Assembly: GCA_965657645.1 (NCBI GenBank)
Contig: CBFHOS010000033.1
Location: 1-18,124 of the forward strand
Direction of reading: 5' to 3'
DNA length: 18,124 nt
From: CBFHOS01 sp965657645
Lineage (GTDB): Bacteria > Pseudomonadota > Alphaproteobacteria > Puniceispirillales > Puniceispirillaceae
Positions within the stretch are counted from its first letter, which is position 1. The number at the start of each line of letters is the position of its first letter. The position numbers and the translations under genes are program-made. This document shows, in pieces, positions 1-6,639 of the stretch. Under the pieces are notes generated by a model, which did no database searches, was not told the DNA's origin, and saw only the letters and a list, made by a program, of their open reading frames with translations.

Positions 1-567
1 AGAACGAACGACCTGTTCAATGCCATGACTTGCTAGCCAGTCTTTGGTCACATCATCAATGTGAGACCGGCTTGCCACTGCCCTTGCGCCATCGCTCGGC
101 ACGGGGGCTATTGTGATGGCTTTATCGCCGTCTGTGTTCAATTCGCGTGCGCCGACGCCCTTGGCCCCAACAAACAACCGATCCAACGCGGGCGCATAGA
201 CGATGCCCATCACCGGAACGCCGGCATCAATCAAACCGATATTGACGGTAAACGCCCCCTCACCATCCGCCCGCAGAAATTCTTTCGTGCCATCCAGCGG
301 ATCCACCAGAAAGAACAAAGGCGGTGCGGCGCGTTTATGACTATCGGGGTTTTCTTCTGAAATGACGGGAATATCGGGTGCAACTTCGCCGAGCGCGTGC
401 ACCAAAATTTTCTCCGCCGCCTCATCAGCCGCGGTCACTGGCGATCCATCAGCCTTTATCGAGGCCGATACAGCCGACACCCCGCCGCGGTGGATATCCA
501 TAATGGTGGCCCCAGCGGCCCGAACCGCCGGAATTAATGATGCAATTAAGTGATTATAATCATGCAT
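1..567 (-). CDS. cysQ: CysQ-like 3'(2'),5'-bisphosphate nucleotidase, C-terminus cut by window edge
   Basis: An open frame of 189 codons runs from an ATG at 567 off the left edge with no stop. It belongs to the Mg-dependent inositol-monophosphatase superfamily. It shows the acidic metal site at residues 70-72 (SEE) and the DPLDGTKEF motif at 89-97, which fits CysQ better than plain inositol monophosphatases. CysQ hydrolyses 3'-phosphoadenosine 5'-phosphate (PAP), a by-product of sulfate assimilation, in the cytoplasm or at the inner membrane. The N-terminus aligns end to end with E. coli CysQ as I remember it, which supports this start; roughly the last 80 residues are missing. The start lies 7 bp after the hpaI stop, so it is probably the last gene of the hpa transcript, although its job is unrelated to aromatic catabolism. 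No clear Shine-Dalgarno precedes it. Confidence 0.9.
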   Translation of the reverse strand, partial: MHDYNHLIASLIPAVRAAGATIMDIHRGGVSAVSASIKADGSPVTAADEAAEKILVHALGEVAPDIPVISEENPDSHKRAAPPLFFLVDPLDGTKEFLRADGEGAFTVNIGLIDAGVPVMGIVYAPALDRLFVGAKGVGARELNTDGDKAITIAPVPSDGARAVASRSHIDDVTKDWLASHGIEQVVRS

Positions 568-574
568 GTCGTGG

Positions 575-1342
575 TTATTTTTTGAATTGTGCGGCGAGCC
601 CGCGCAATGCCTTGGCGAATAACACCACATCAATGCCAACAGCGACAAAATCAACACCGCGATCAAGGTAGGCCTTGGCCGCATTTGGATCGAGCGACAT
701 AATGCCAGACGCCTTGTCCGATGCGGCAATTTTGGCAAGTGCCTGATCAATGGCATCAACCACCGTTGGTGTTGATGGTTGCCCGATATACCCTAAATCA
801 GCGGACAGATCAGACGGCCCGATAAACACCGCATCAATCCCCTCAACCGCCAGAATATCATCCAGCGCATCGAGACCGGCTTGATTTTCAACCTGTGCCA
901 CCAGACAAATCTCGTCATTCGCCGTGGTTAGGTAATCGGGAATATTATTAAAATCAGAGGCCCGTGCCAGCGCCGAACCAACACCGCGAATACCGTGCGG
1001 GGGATAGCGCACCGCTTGCACCAACTCGGCCGCCTGCTCGCCGCTCTCAACCATTGGCACGATTATCGTCTGACAGCCAATATCCAGAACTTGTTTCAGC
1101 AAATGTGTTTGCCCAATAGGCGGGCGAATCATCGCCGGCGCACCCGCCGCGGCTAGAACCTGAAGCTGGGCCAACATAGAGCGGATATCGTTAGGCGCGT
1201 GCTCACCATCGATCAGAAACCAATCAAAATCAGCGGATGCCGCCATTTCAGCCGCATAGGGATCAGCCATACCAAGCCAGCACCCAACAGATTGCTGTCC
1301 CGATTTCAACATCGCCTTAAAGGCATTATGAGGTGCAGGCAT
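575..1342 (-). CDS. hpaI: 4-hydroxy-2-oxoheptanedioate aldolase HpaI
   Basis: A 255-residue class II (metal-dependent) pyruvate aldolase of the HpcH/HpaI family, the usual family length. It cleaves 4-hydroxy-2-oxoheptanedioate to pyruvate and succinic semialdehyde, the last step of homoprotocatechuate meta-cleavage. The key residues of E. coli HpaI (H45, R70, E149, D175) all appear at a constant offset of three: H48 in DGEH, R73, E152 in AQVEN and D178 in GPSDLS. The ATG at 1342 follows a strong GGGAGAGA ribosome site (1344-1351 on the minus strand) that runs on from the hpaH stop, so the two genes are likely translationally coupled. Homologues also include 2-dehydro-3-deoxyglucarate aldolase, but the neighbours make HpaI much the best call. 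Confidence 0.95.
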   Translation of the reverse strand: MPAPHNAFKAMLKSGQQSVGCWLGMADPYAAEMAASADFDWFLIDGEHAPNDIRSMLAQLQVLAAAGAPAMIRPPIGQTHLLKQVLDIGCQTIIVPMVESGEQAAELVQAVRYPPHGIRGVGSALARASDFNNIPDYLTTANDEICLVAQVENQAGLDALDDILAVEGIDAVFIGPSDLSADLGYIGQPSTPTVVDAIDQALAKIAASDKASGIMSLDPNAAKAYLDRGVDFVAVGIDVVLFAKALRGLAAQFKK

Positions 1343-1352
1343 CTATCTCTCC

Positions 1353-2162
1353 CTATTCAAAATCAATTTTCACGCTACCAAAGGCACCATAATCAGCAAA
1401 AAAGCTATCGCCATTGCGGGCCTCAACTGGGCGGATAAAGCTGCCCGACAACACCACATCACCGGCGCGAAGACCGCTACCATAGCTCGCCAAACGGTGC
1501 ACCAGCCAGACCATGCTCTCGACCGGATCATTTAGAACCCCAGCGCCAAGACCGGTTTCCTCAACCTCATCATTGCGGAAACAAATACACCCCGCCCAGC
1601 GCAAATCAAACGCATCAAAGCTGTGACGCTCTGGCCCCAAAACAATACCAGCATTGGCCGCATTGTCCGAAATCGTATCAAGCACACTGCGCTGGGCGCC
1701 CGTTTGCGGGTCCGCCCGAAAAATTCGCGTATCCAGAATTTCCAATGCCGGTGCAACGGACTCGGTCGCGGCAATGACGTCCGCCCCAGTCACCATATCG
1801 CCAGACAGATCACTTGCCATGATAAAGGCTATTTCCGCCTCGATACGCGGCTGGATAAAGCGCCCCTTTGGCACCACTCCGCCGTGATCGAAAAACATAT
1901 CGTCAAACAAGATGCCACTATCGGGGATATCGATGTTGAGCGCATATTGCATGGCCTTTGAGGTGAGGCCGATTTTCCAGCCCTTTATTACCGCGCCTTC
2001 ACGCTGTTTGCGCGCCACAAAGGCATCTTGGACGGCATAGGCATCATCCATATCCATACCGTCATGAGCCGCGCTAATCAGGCGTATTTGCTTGCGCTCT
2101 TGTTCTGCTTGATAGAGCGCGTCACCCGCTGCTGCTACCTGTTCCGCATTCATCACCGGCAT
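1353..2162 (-). CDS. hpaH: 2-oxo-hept-4-ene-1,7-dioate hydratase HpaH
   Basis: A 269-residue member of the hydratase branch of the fumarylacetoacetase fold (HpaH/MhpD/HpcG). It adds water to 2-oxohept-4-ene-1,7-dioate to give 4-hydroxy-2-oxoheptanedioate, the substrate of HpaI. The expected Mg ligands are visible as E108 and E110 (RIEAEIAF) and E141 (ALEILDTR), two residues offset from E106, E108 and E139 of E. coli HpcG. The KIGLTSKAMQ stretch (63-72) and a GSFIRP motif near the C-terminus are typical of the family. The gene sits 7 bp after hpaG and 10 bp before hpaI. The start is uncertain by three codons: ATG at 2162 or ATG at 2153. Neither has an ideal ribosome site. Confidence 0.93.
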   Translation of the reverse strand: MPVMNAEQVAAAGDALYQAEQERKQIRLISAAHDGMDMDDAYAVQDAFVARKQREGAVIKGWKIGLTSKAMQYALNIDIPDSGILFDDMFFDHGGVVPKGRFIQPRIEAEIAFIMASDLSGDMVTGADVIAATESVAPALEILDTRIFRADPQTGAQRSVLDTISDNAANAGIVLGPERHSFDAFDLRWAGCICFRNDEVEETGLGAGVLNDPVESMVWLVHRLASYGSGLRAGDVVLSGSFIRPVEARNGDSFFADYGAFGSVKIDFE

Positions 2163-2169
2163 GGCCTAA

Positions 2170-3033
2170 TTACCCTTCATCTGCAATATGACTGCGCAAG
2201 GTGCCGAGCCCCTCGGCGCTAACCTCAACCACATCGCCCGGCGTGAGCCATTTTGGCGGATCAAACCGCGCACCGGCGCCAGTTGGCGTTCCGCACACAA
2301 TAACATCACCCTCACACAGCGTCGTGAAGGTCGAGATATAATTGATGATTTTGGTAAAGCTAAACATCATCCGGCTGGTGCGATCCTGTTGCCGGATTTC
2401 GCCATTTACCGTTGTCGTCAACGCTATATCATCGATCATATCAGCCCCGGTAAAGGCCAGCAAAGATGGGCCCATTGCACCGGATTTGTCCCAGTTTTTA
2501 CCCTGTGTCACATTGAATTTTGCGTGCCGGACCCAATCACGAATAGTCCCCTCATTACACAAGGTGACCGCGGCAATATGATCATATGCGTCTGTCTCTG
2601 GGATACGGCGTCCACCCTTGCCGATGACAATGGCGATCTCGCCTTCATAATCCAGCTGTTCGGATTCGGGCGGCCGGATCAACGCATCCTCATGACCAAC
2701 AAAGCTAGAGGCAAAGCGGATGAATAAAGACATGTTCGCCGGGGCCGCTTGTCCGTCCTTATATTCGGCATTTCTATCGGGGAAATTCACCCCAACACAA
2801 ATAATCTTGCCAGGGGACAGCAATGGCGGTTGCAACGTAACCTCATTTGTCGTGAGGCTAGCGTGGAGGCCATCATCAGCGGCAAAAACCTCACCAAGCG
2901 CACCTTTATTAGCGGCATCGCTCAGGCTTGCATATTTGCCAGCGAACTTGTCGGTAAGGTCGATGATATTATCACCATCCAATTTTCCAAATCGCGCATT
3001 GTTCTTATGTAAAAAACTGATCAAACCGGACAT
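2170..3033 (-). CDS. hpaG: Fumarylacetoacetate-hydrolase-family HpaG-type decarboxylase/isomerase
   Basis: A 287-residue FAH-fold protein. In the pathway HpaG decarboxylates 5-oxopent-3-ene-1,2,5-tricarboxylate and isomerises the product, feeding HpaH. The fold hallmark is at residues 127-137 (LDYEGEIAIVI), giving metal ligands E130 and E132. A CGTPTGAG motif lies near the C-terminus. The third ligand position reads NE (160-161) where most FAH proteins have ND, followed by GTIRDW. This protein is a single FAH unit; E. coli HpaG is a two-unit fusion of about 430 residues, so here one subunit would have to supply both activities or act as a homomer. A good AAGGA ribosome site precedes the ATG at 3033. 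Position between hpaD and hpaH supports the role; a generic FAH hydrolase is the alternative. Confidence 0.82.
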   Translation of the reverse strand: MSGLISFLHKNNARFGKLDGDNIIDLTDKFAGKYASLSDAANKGALGEVFAADDGLHASLTTNEVTLQPPLLSPGKIICVGVNFPDRNAEYKDGQAAPANMSLFIRFASSFVGHEDALIRPPESEQLDYEGEIAIVIGKGGRRIPETDAYDHIAAVTLCNEGTIRDWVRHAKFNVTQGKNWDKSGAMGPSLLAFTGADMIDDIALTTTVNGEIRQQDRTSRMMFSFTKIINYISTFTTLCEGDVIVCGTPTGAGARFDPPKWLTPGDVVEVSAEGLGTLRSHIADEG

Positions 3034-3063
3034 GATTATTCCTTTATTTCGTTCAAAGACGCC

Positions 3064-4044
3064 TTACGGCGCGACAATTGGCTGGGCGGTTAAATCGGCA
3101 TCGCGGGTTGGTGAACCGGCAAAGACAGATCCATGTTCAAACCAAGAGCGCGGCGCCGCCGCCCCCCACAAAGTTTGGCGCTGGGGATCGGTTAGATCCC
3201 AATGCAGGGGTTCATGATCAGGGTCTATCGTCTGGTAGTCAGAGCAATAAATCTCTGTGCGATGGCCATCTGGATCCAGAATATAAAGGAAAAACGCGTT
3301 GGCAATGCCGTGACGCCCCGGACCACGCTCGATATTTGTGACATAGCCAGTGGTCGACATCAAATCGAGCAAATCAATGATATTGAGCGGTGTCGGCACC
3401 CAGAACGCAATGTGATGCAAGCGCGGACCATGGCCGTTGGTAAAGGCGATATCATGCACACCGCCCTTGCGGTGCATCCATGCCGCCCATAAATGCCCCG
3501 TCTCTTTATCCTCGGTATATTCCGTCGTGCGAAAGCCCATATCATTGTAGAACGCCACGCTCTCATCGACATTTGGCGAGAAGCAGTTGAAGTGATCAAT
3601 GCGCAACGGCTTTACGCCTTTATATAATTCGTATTTTTGATGCAGTGACGGTAGCCGCTTCATCTCGAAATAGAATTCAAGCGGGATGCCATGTGGGTCC
3701 ACAACGCGCAATGTGCGGCCCTGGAATGGACGTTCCACCCATGTTGTGTCATGGCCCTTTGCGGCAAAATAGGCCGCCGCCTTATCAACATCACCTTCAG
3801 AATAAACCCGAAACGCCAGATAGGTGCAGGACGGGGTATCACCCTTGGTCAAAACAAGGCAATGATGCCCGCGCTCTTCCATTGCCCGCAGGAATATCTG
3901 TTGGTTATCCTCATGCGAGACTTGCAGCCCCAGAATATCACAATAAAACGCACGGCTAGCCGCAAGATCAGTAACGATAAATTCTGCATGCGACAGGCGC
4001 ACAATGTGAAAATCGGGATAAAGATTAAAAGCTGGAACAGGCAT
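3064..4044 (-). CDS. hpaD: 3,4-dihydroxyphenylacetate 2,3-dioxygenase (type I extradiol, VOC fold)
   Basis: A 326-residue extradiol ring-cleavage dioxygenase with two vicinal-oxygen-chelate modules (about 12-130 and 146-275). It opens homoprotocatechuate next to the diol to give 5-carboxymethyl-2-hydroxymuconate semialdehyde. The expected metal triad is visible: H151 (IDHFN), H211 (second histidine of LHHIAF) and E264 (HRTEIY). H197 (VHDIAF) sits where the second-sphere acid/base histidine H200 lies in the Brevibacterium fuscum homoprotocatechuate dioxygenase. The metal (Fe or Mn) cannot be read from sequence. It is unrelated in fold to the LigB-type HpaD of E. coli. The start at 4044 is fixed by a TAGGAG element in which the hpaE stop TAG overlaps the ribosome site. 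The last 35 or so residues form a tail after the second module. Confidence 0.93.
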   Translation of the reverse strand: MPVPAFNLYPDFHIVRLSHAEFIVTDLAASRAFYCDILGLQVSHEDNQQIFLRAMEERGHHCLVLTKGDTPSCTYLAFRVYSEGDVDKAAAYFAAKGHDTTWVERPFQGRTLRVVDPHGIPLEFYFEMKRLPSLHQKYELYKGVKPLRIDHFNCFSPNVDESVAFYNDMGFRTTEYTEDKETGHLWAAWMHRKGGVHDIAFTNGHGPRLHHIAFWVPTPLNIIDLLDLMSTTGYVTNIERGPGRHGIANAFFLYILDPDGHRTEIYCSDYQTIDPDHEPLHWDLTDPQRQTLWGAAAPRSWFEHGSVFAGSPTRDADLTAQPIVAP

Positions 4045-4053
4045 ATAAAGCTC

Positions 4054-5574
4054 CTACAGGCCTAGTTTCGGTACGTTACGCGGGGCAGTGGCAAAGGCAA
4101 CATTCTTTGTTTCCATATAGAAATCAAATGACCAATCGCCGCCATCGCGGCCAATGCCAGATTCCTTAACCCCACCAAACGGTGACGGCAGATGCCGGAT
4201 ATTTTCTGAATTAACCCAGATCATCCCAGCTTCCATATTATCGGTAAAGCGCATCGCCCGCATCACATCATTGGTCCACAAATATCCAGCAAGACCATAG
4301 GCAACATCATTCGACAGATCCAGCGCCTCTTGCTCATCGGCAAAAGGAATGGCGGTCAAAACAGGGCCAAATATCTCTTCCTGTGCAATCCGCATATCGT
4401 TGCGCGCACCAGCGAATAATGTGGGCGGCACATAACAACCAGCGGCAAATTCGCCATCGGTCAGTTTCTCCCCGCCAGCGGCGATGGTCACGCCTTCCTC
4501 GCGGGCAATATCAAAATACGACAGAACCTTGGCTTCATGCCCCGGATGGATCAATGGCCCAACCACAGTCTCAGGATCAAGCGGATGACCAACTTTCAGC
4601 CGTTTCGCCTTATCCGCCAAAATAGCCACAAAATCATCATAGATAGAGGCCTCGATCAAAACCCGACTCGATGAGGTACAACGCTCACCATTCAACGAAT
4701 AGATCATAAATGCCGCGGCATCTGCGGCCCGCTCTAAATCAGCATCGGCAAAGACCACAACCGGATTTTTTCCACCCAATTCAAAATGCACGCGCTTTAG
4801 GGTTTCTGCCCCCTGCCGCATGATATGCTTGCCGGTCTGGCTCTCACCAACAAAGGCAATGGCCTTGATGTCAGGATGTTCGGTTAGGGCCTTGCCTGCA
4901 TCCTCACCCATGCCATTAACCAAATTCCAGACGCCCGCCGGCAATCCGGCTTCTTCGGCAATCTCCAGCAGGATTTTTGCCGTCATTGGCGATAATTCTG
5001 CTGGCTTATGCACGATGGTACAACCCGCCGCCAAAGCCGGAGCGATCTTCCATGTGGACAGCATAAATGGTGTGTTCCACGGTGTGATAATGCCAACCGG
5101 TCCAATCGGGCGGCGTGATGTGACATTTAGTTGATTGGCCGCCTGTAACGACTGGCCGTCGCGTGCCTGTGGCGCTTGATCCGCAAAAAACCGGAAATTA
5201 TCAGCCCCGCGCAAAGCCGCCTTTGACATAAAGCGGAGCGCCTGACCGGTATCAAGACATTCTAGAAAAGCAATCTCTTCAGCCCGTGCGACAATGCCAT
5301 CAGCAATTTTATGAAGGATTTTGCGGCGGGCCTCACCGCCCATATCACGCCAAGCCGGAAACGCCGCTTTTGCCGCTTTCGCCGCGTCATCAATGTCGCT
5401 CGCATCACCCTTGGCAACATCGGCAAGCTTGACCATGTCTATCGGCGATACGGTCTCGAACAACGCCCCCGCATTAGCTGGAACAGATTGCCCGTTGATA
5501 TGATTATAAATCGGCTTACCCTCATAGGCTGAGAGGTAGGTTTTGGCTTTTTCGAGATTTTGTTGCAGCGACAT
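4054..5574 (-). CDS. hpaE: 5-carboxymethyl-2-hydroxymuconate-semialdehyde dehydrogenase HpaE
   Basis: A 506-residue NAD(P)-dependent aldehyde dehydrogenase of normal family length. It oxidises the ring-cleavage semialdehyde made by HpaD to 5-carboxymethyl-2-hydroxymuconate. Visible landmarks are the oxyanion asparagine N167 (PWN), cofactor lysine K190, the general base E265 in FELGGKNP and the nucleophile C299 in GERCTSS. The segment FVGESQTG (241-248) resembles the HpaE branch more than betaine or succinate-semialdehyde dehydrogenases. It is the first gene of the minus-strand operon, with hpaD starting 9 bp after it. Its start faces hpaF across a 226-bp interval that holds a divergent promoter pair; the predicted leader is about 110 nt. 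Specific substrate rests on context plus family resemblance. Confidence 0.93.
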   Translation of the reverse strand: MSLQQNLEKAKTYLSAYEGKPIYNHINGQSVPANAGALFETVSPIDMVKLADVAKGDASDIDDAAKAAKAAFPAWRDMGGEARRKILHKIADGIVARAEEIAFLECLDTGQALRFMSKAALRGADNFRFFADQAPQARDGQSLQAANQLNVTSRRPIGPVGIITPWNTPFMLSTWKIAPALAAGCTIVHKPAELSPMTAKILLEIAEEAGLPAGVWNLVNGMGEDAGKALTEHPDIKAIAFVGESQTGKHIMRQGAETLKRVHFELGGKNPVVVFADADLERAADAAAFMIYSLNGERCTSSSRVLIEASIYDDFVAILADKAKRLKVGHPLDPETVVGPLIHPGHEAKVLSYFDIAREEGVTIAAGGEKLTDGEFAAGCYVPPTLFAGARNDMRIAQEEIFGPVLTAIPFADEQEALDLSNDVAYGLAGYLWTNDVMRAMRFTDNMEAGMIWVNSENIRHLPSPFGGVKESGIGRDGGDWSFDFYMETKNVAFATAPRNVPKLGL

Positions 5575-5661
5575 TTTTCACATCCAATAACCGCTATTGC
5601 CCACTTGGCCATGCTGTCACCATAGCCACTCTGTGATCGACGCGGTTCATCTGTTATTATT

Positions 5662-5690
5662 TTGACAGAAACACTTTTGTAAATTACTTT
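5662..5690 (+). promoter_or_regulatory. Predicted sigma70 promoter of hpaF-hpaR
   Basis: A perfect TTGACA -35 (5662-5667) is followed 17 bp later by TACTTT (5685-5690), a weak -10 matching at the first, second and last positions. The start point would be near 5697, leaving about 100 nt of leader before the hpaF ATG at 5801. The candidate operator lies over it. Confidence 0.5.
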
Positions 5691-5706
5691 ACATGTTAAG
5701 TGTTTC
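5668..5706. promoter_or_regulatory. Nested inverted repeats, candidate HpaR operator
   Basis: Two inverted repeats are nested. The outer pair is a perfect 9-bp repeat, GAAACACTT at 5668-5676 and AAGTGTTTC at 5698-5706, with a 21-bp spacer. The inner pair is TGTAAA at 5678-5683 and TTTACA at 5688-5693, a 16-bp element of the size MarR-family dimers bind. The centres differ by about 1.5 bp, so they are not one simple extended palindrome. They cover the space between the -35 and -10 elements of both predicted promoters. Assignment to HpaR is inference from the adjacent hpaR gene; I do not have a remembered consensus to match it to. Confidence 0.6.
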
Positions 5707-5720
5707 AGACCCAATGTCAA
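5693..5720 (-). promoter_or_regulatory. Predicted sigma70 promoter of the hpaEDGHI operon
   Basis: On the minus strand a perfect TTGACA -35 (5720-5715) is followed after 16 bp by TAACAT (5698-5693), a 4 of 6 match to the -10 consensus. Transcription would start near 5686 and run toward hpaE. It overlaps the plus-strand promoter, so a repressor bound at 5668-5706 could block both. Confidence 0.5.
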
Positions 5721-5791
5721 CCGACCATCGTGACGATCTGGCACACGCAACTGACCCTATACAAACGGTCACATTCGCTATCCTAGGCAAC

Positions 5792-5795
5792 GGAG
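5792..5795 (+). promoter_or_regulatory. Ribosome binding site that sets the hpaF start
   Basis: GGAG lies 5 nt before the ATG at 5801. It supports that start over the in-frame ATG at 5693, which falls inside the promoter and upstream of the likely transcription start. Confidence 0.7.
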
Positions 5796-5800
5796 TCCCT

Positions 5801-6205
5801 ATGGCCCATATAAGCTTTGAATATTCAGCCAATGTTGAAAACCTCGTAGATATGAACGCCTTTTCTTCACATTTACGTGATGCGATGCGCGATAGTGGCA
5901 TTTTCCCATTAGGCGGCATAAGGGTGCGCGGTGTACGGGTTGACGCGCATGCTCTGGCCAATGGTGATGATAAAATCGGGTTTATCGATATGATCTTGCG
6001 CATGGGTCAGGGCCGTGATCAGGCCACCCGCGAATCTGTGGTCGAGATCATTTACACCGCCGCAGAAACATGGCTAAAACCATTTATCGGCGATCGTCCA
6101 TTCGCGCTTAGCCTAGAAGTTATCGAAATTGAAAAAACCATGTCAGAAAAGCGGTTTAATAACCTTCACGCATTTCTCAGCGCTAGTGAGACTAACGGCG
6201 GGTAA
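5801..6205 (+). CDS. hpaF: 5-carboxymethyl-2-hydroxymuconate isomerase HpaF, without N-terminal proline
   Basis: A 134-residue protein of the CHMI family (tautomerase superfamily). It should isomerise 5-carboxymethyl-2-hydroxymuconate to 5-oxopent-3-ene-1,2,5-tricarboxylate for HpaG. The frame is open from 5693, but the ATG at 5801 is chosen because it has a GGAG site and because it aligns residue for residue with E. coli HpaF: EYSAN at 7-11 and GIFPLGGIR at 33-41. R41 corresponds to the conserved arginine near the active site. The oddity is residue 2: the family has proline, which becomes the catalytic N-terminal base after methionine removal, while this protein reads M-A-H. A proline codon sits just before the chosen ATG. 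The family and context are clear; whether it is catalytically normal is open. Confidence 0.85.
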   Translation: MAHISFEYSANVENLVDMNAFSSHLRDAMRDSGIFPLGGIRVRGVRVDAHALANGDDKIGFIDMILRMGQGRDQATRESVVEIIYTAAETWLKPFIGDRPFALSLEVIEIEKTMSEKRFNNLHAFLSASETNGG

Positions 6206-6207
6206 TT

Positions 6208-6639
6208 ATGCGTGATCTGCCACATTATGATGATTCACTAACGATCGCATTATTGCGAGCGCGCGAAGTCGTTACCGCGCGGTTTCGTGAACATGTGGCA
6301 CAGGCGGGCCTGACTTTACCGCAATGGCGAGTCATTCGGGCGCTGGCTGGTGGCAGCGATATGGATACAACCACGCTGGCGGAGCATTGTGTCATCCTGC
6401 CACCGTCATTAACTCGGATTATCAATCATTTGCTGGCGGAAAATCTGGTCGAAACAGTGCCGACACGCGACAAGCGCCAACGCGCTATCCGGCTTACAAA
6501 AAAGGGCAATGAACTGTTTGAACAGGTATGGGCAATATCCGAACAACGTTACGCAGATATCAAAAACCGTTTTGGCGAGGATGAAATTGACGCCCTCGTC
6601 GCTAGCCTTAACCGGCTGCGCACAGTTCTAAACGACTAG
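6208..6639 (+). CDS. hpaR: MarR-family regulator HpaR
   Basis: A 143-residue MarR-type winged-helix regulator of normal length. The DNA-binding core spans about residues 34-100: a QWRVIRAL helix, the recognition region LPPSLTRIINHL (71-82) and the wing with RDKRQRAIRLT (90-100). Basic wing residues are intact. It starts 2 bp after the hpaF stop, so the two are co-transcribed and probably coupled. HpaR proteins repress homoprotocatechuate operons and are released by pathway aromatics such as 4-hydroxyphenylacetate; assignment here is by family resemblance plus location. Its likely target is the palindromic interval between hpaE and hpaF, which would also make it autoregulated. Its stop codon overlaps that of convergent manC. 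Confidence 0.88.
   Translation: MRDLPHYDDSLTIALLRAREVVTARFREHVAQAGLTLPQWRVIRALAGGSDMDTTTLAEHCVILPPSLTRIINHLLAENLVETVPTRDKRQRAIRLTKKGNELFEQVWAISEQRYADIKNRFGEDEIDALVASLNRLRTVLND

Noticed and set aside
2188..2727. 179-codon plus-strand open frame opposite hpaG.
   Set aside because: Composition is that of an antisense shadow, with no family motif, over a well-supported gene.
5693..5800. Upstream in-frame extension of hpaF (36 more residues).
   Set aside because: It lies within the predicted promoter and operator, the extra residues match nothing in the family, and a good ribosome site precedes the ATG at 5801.
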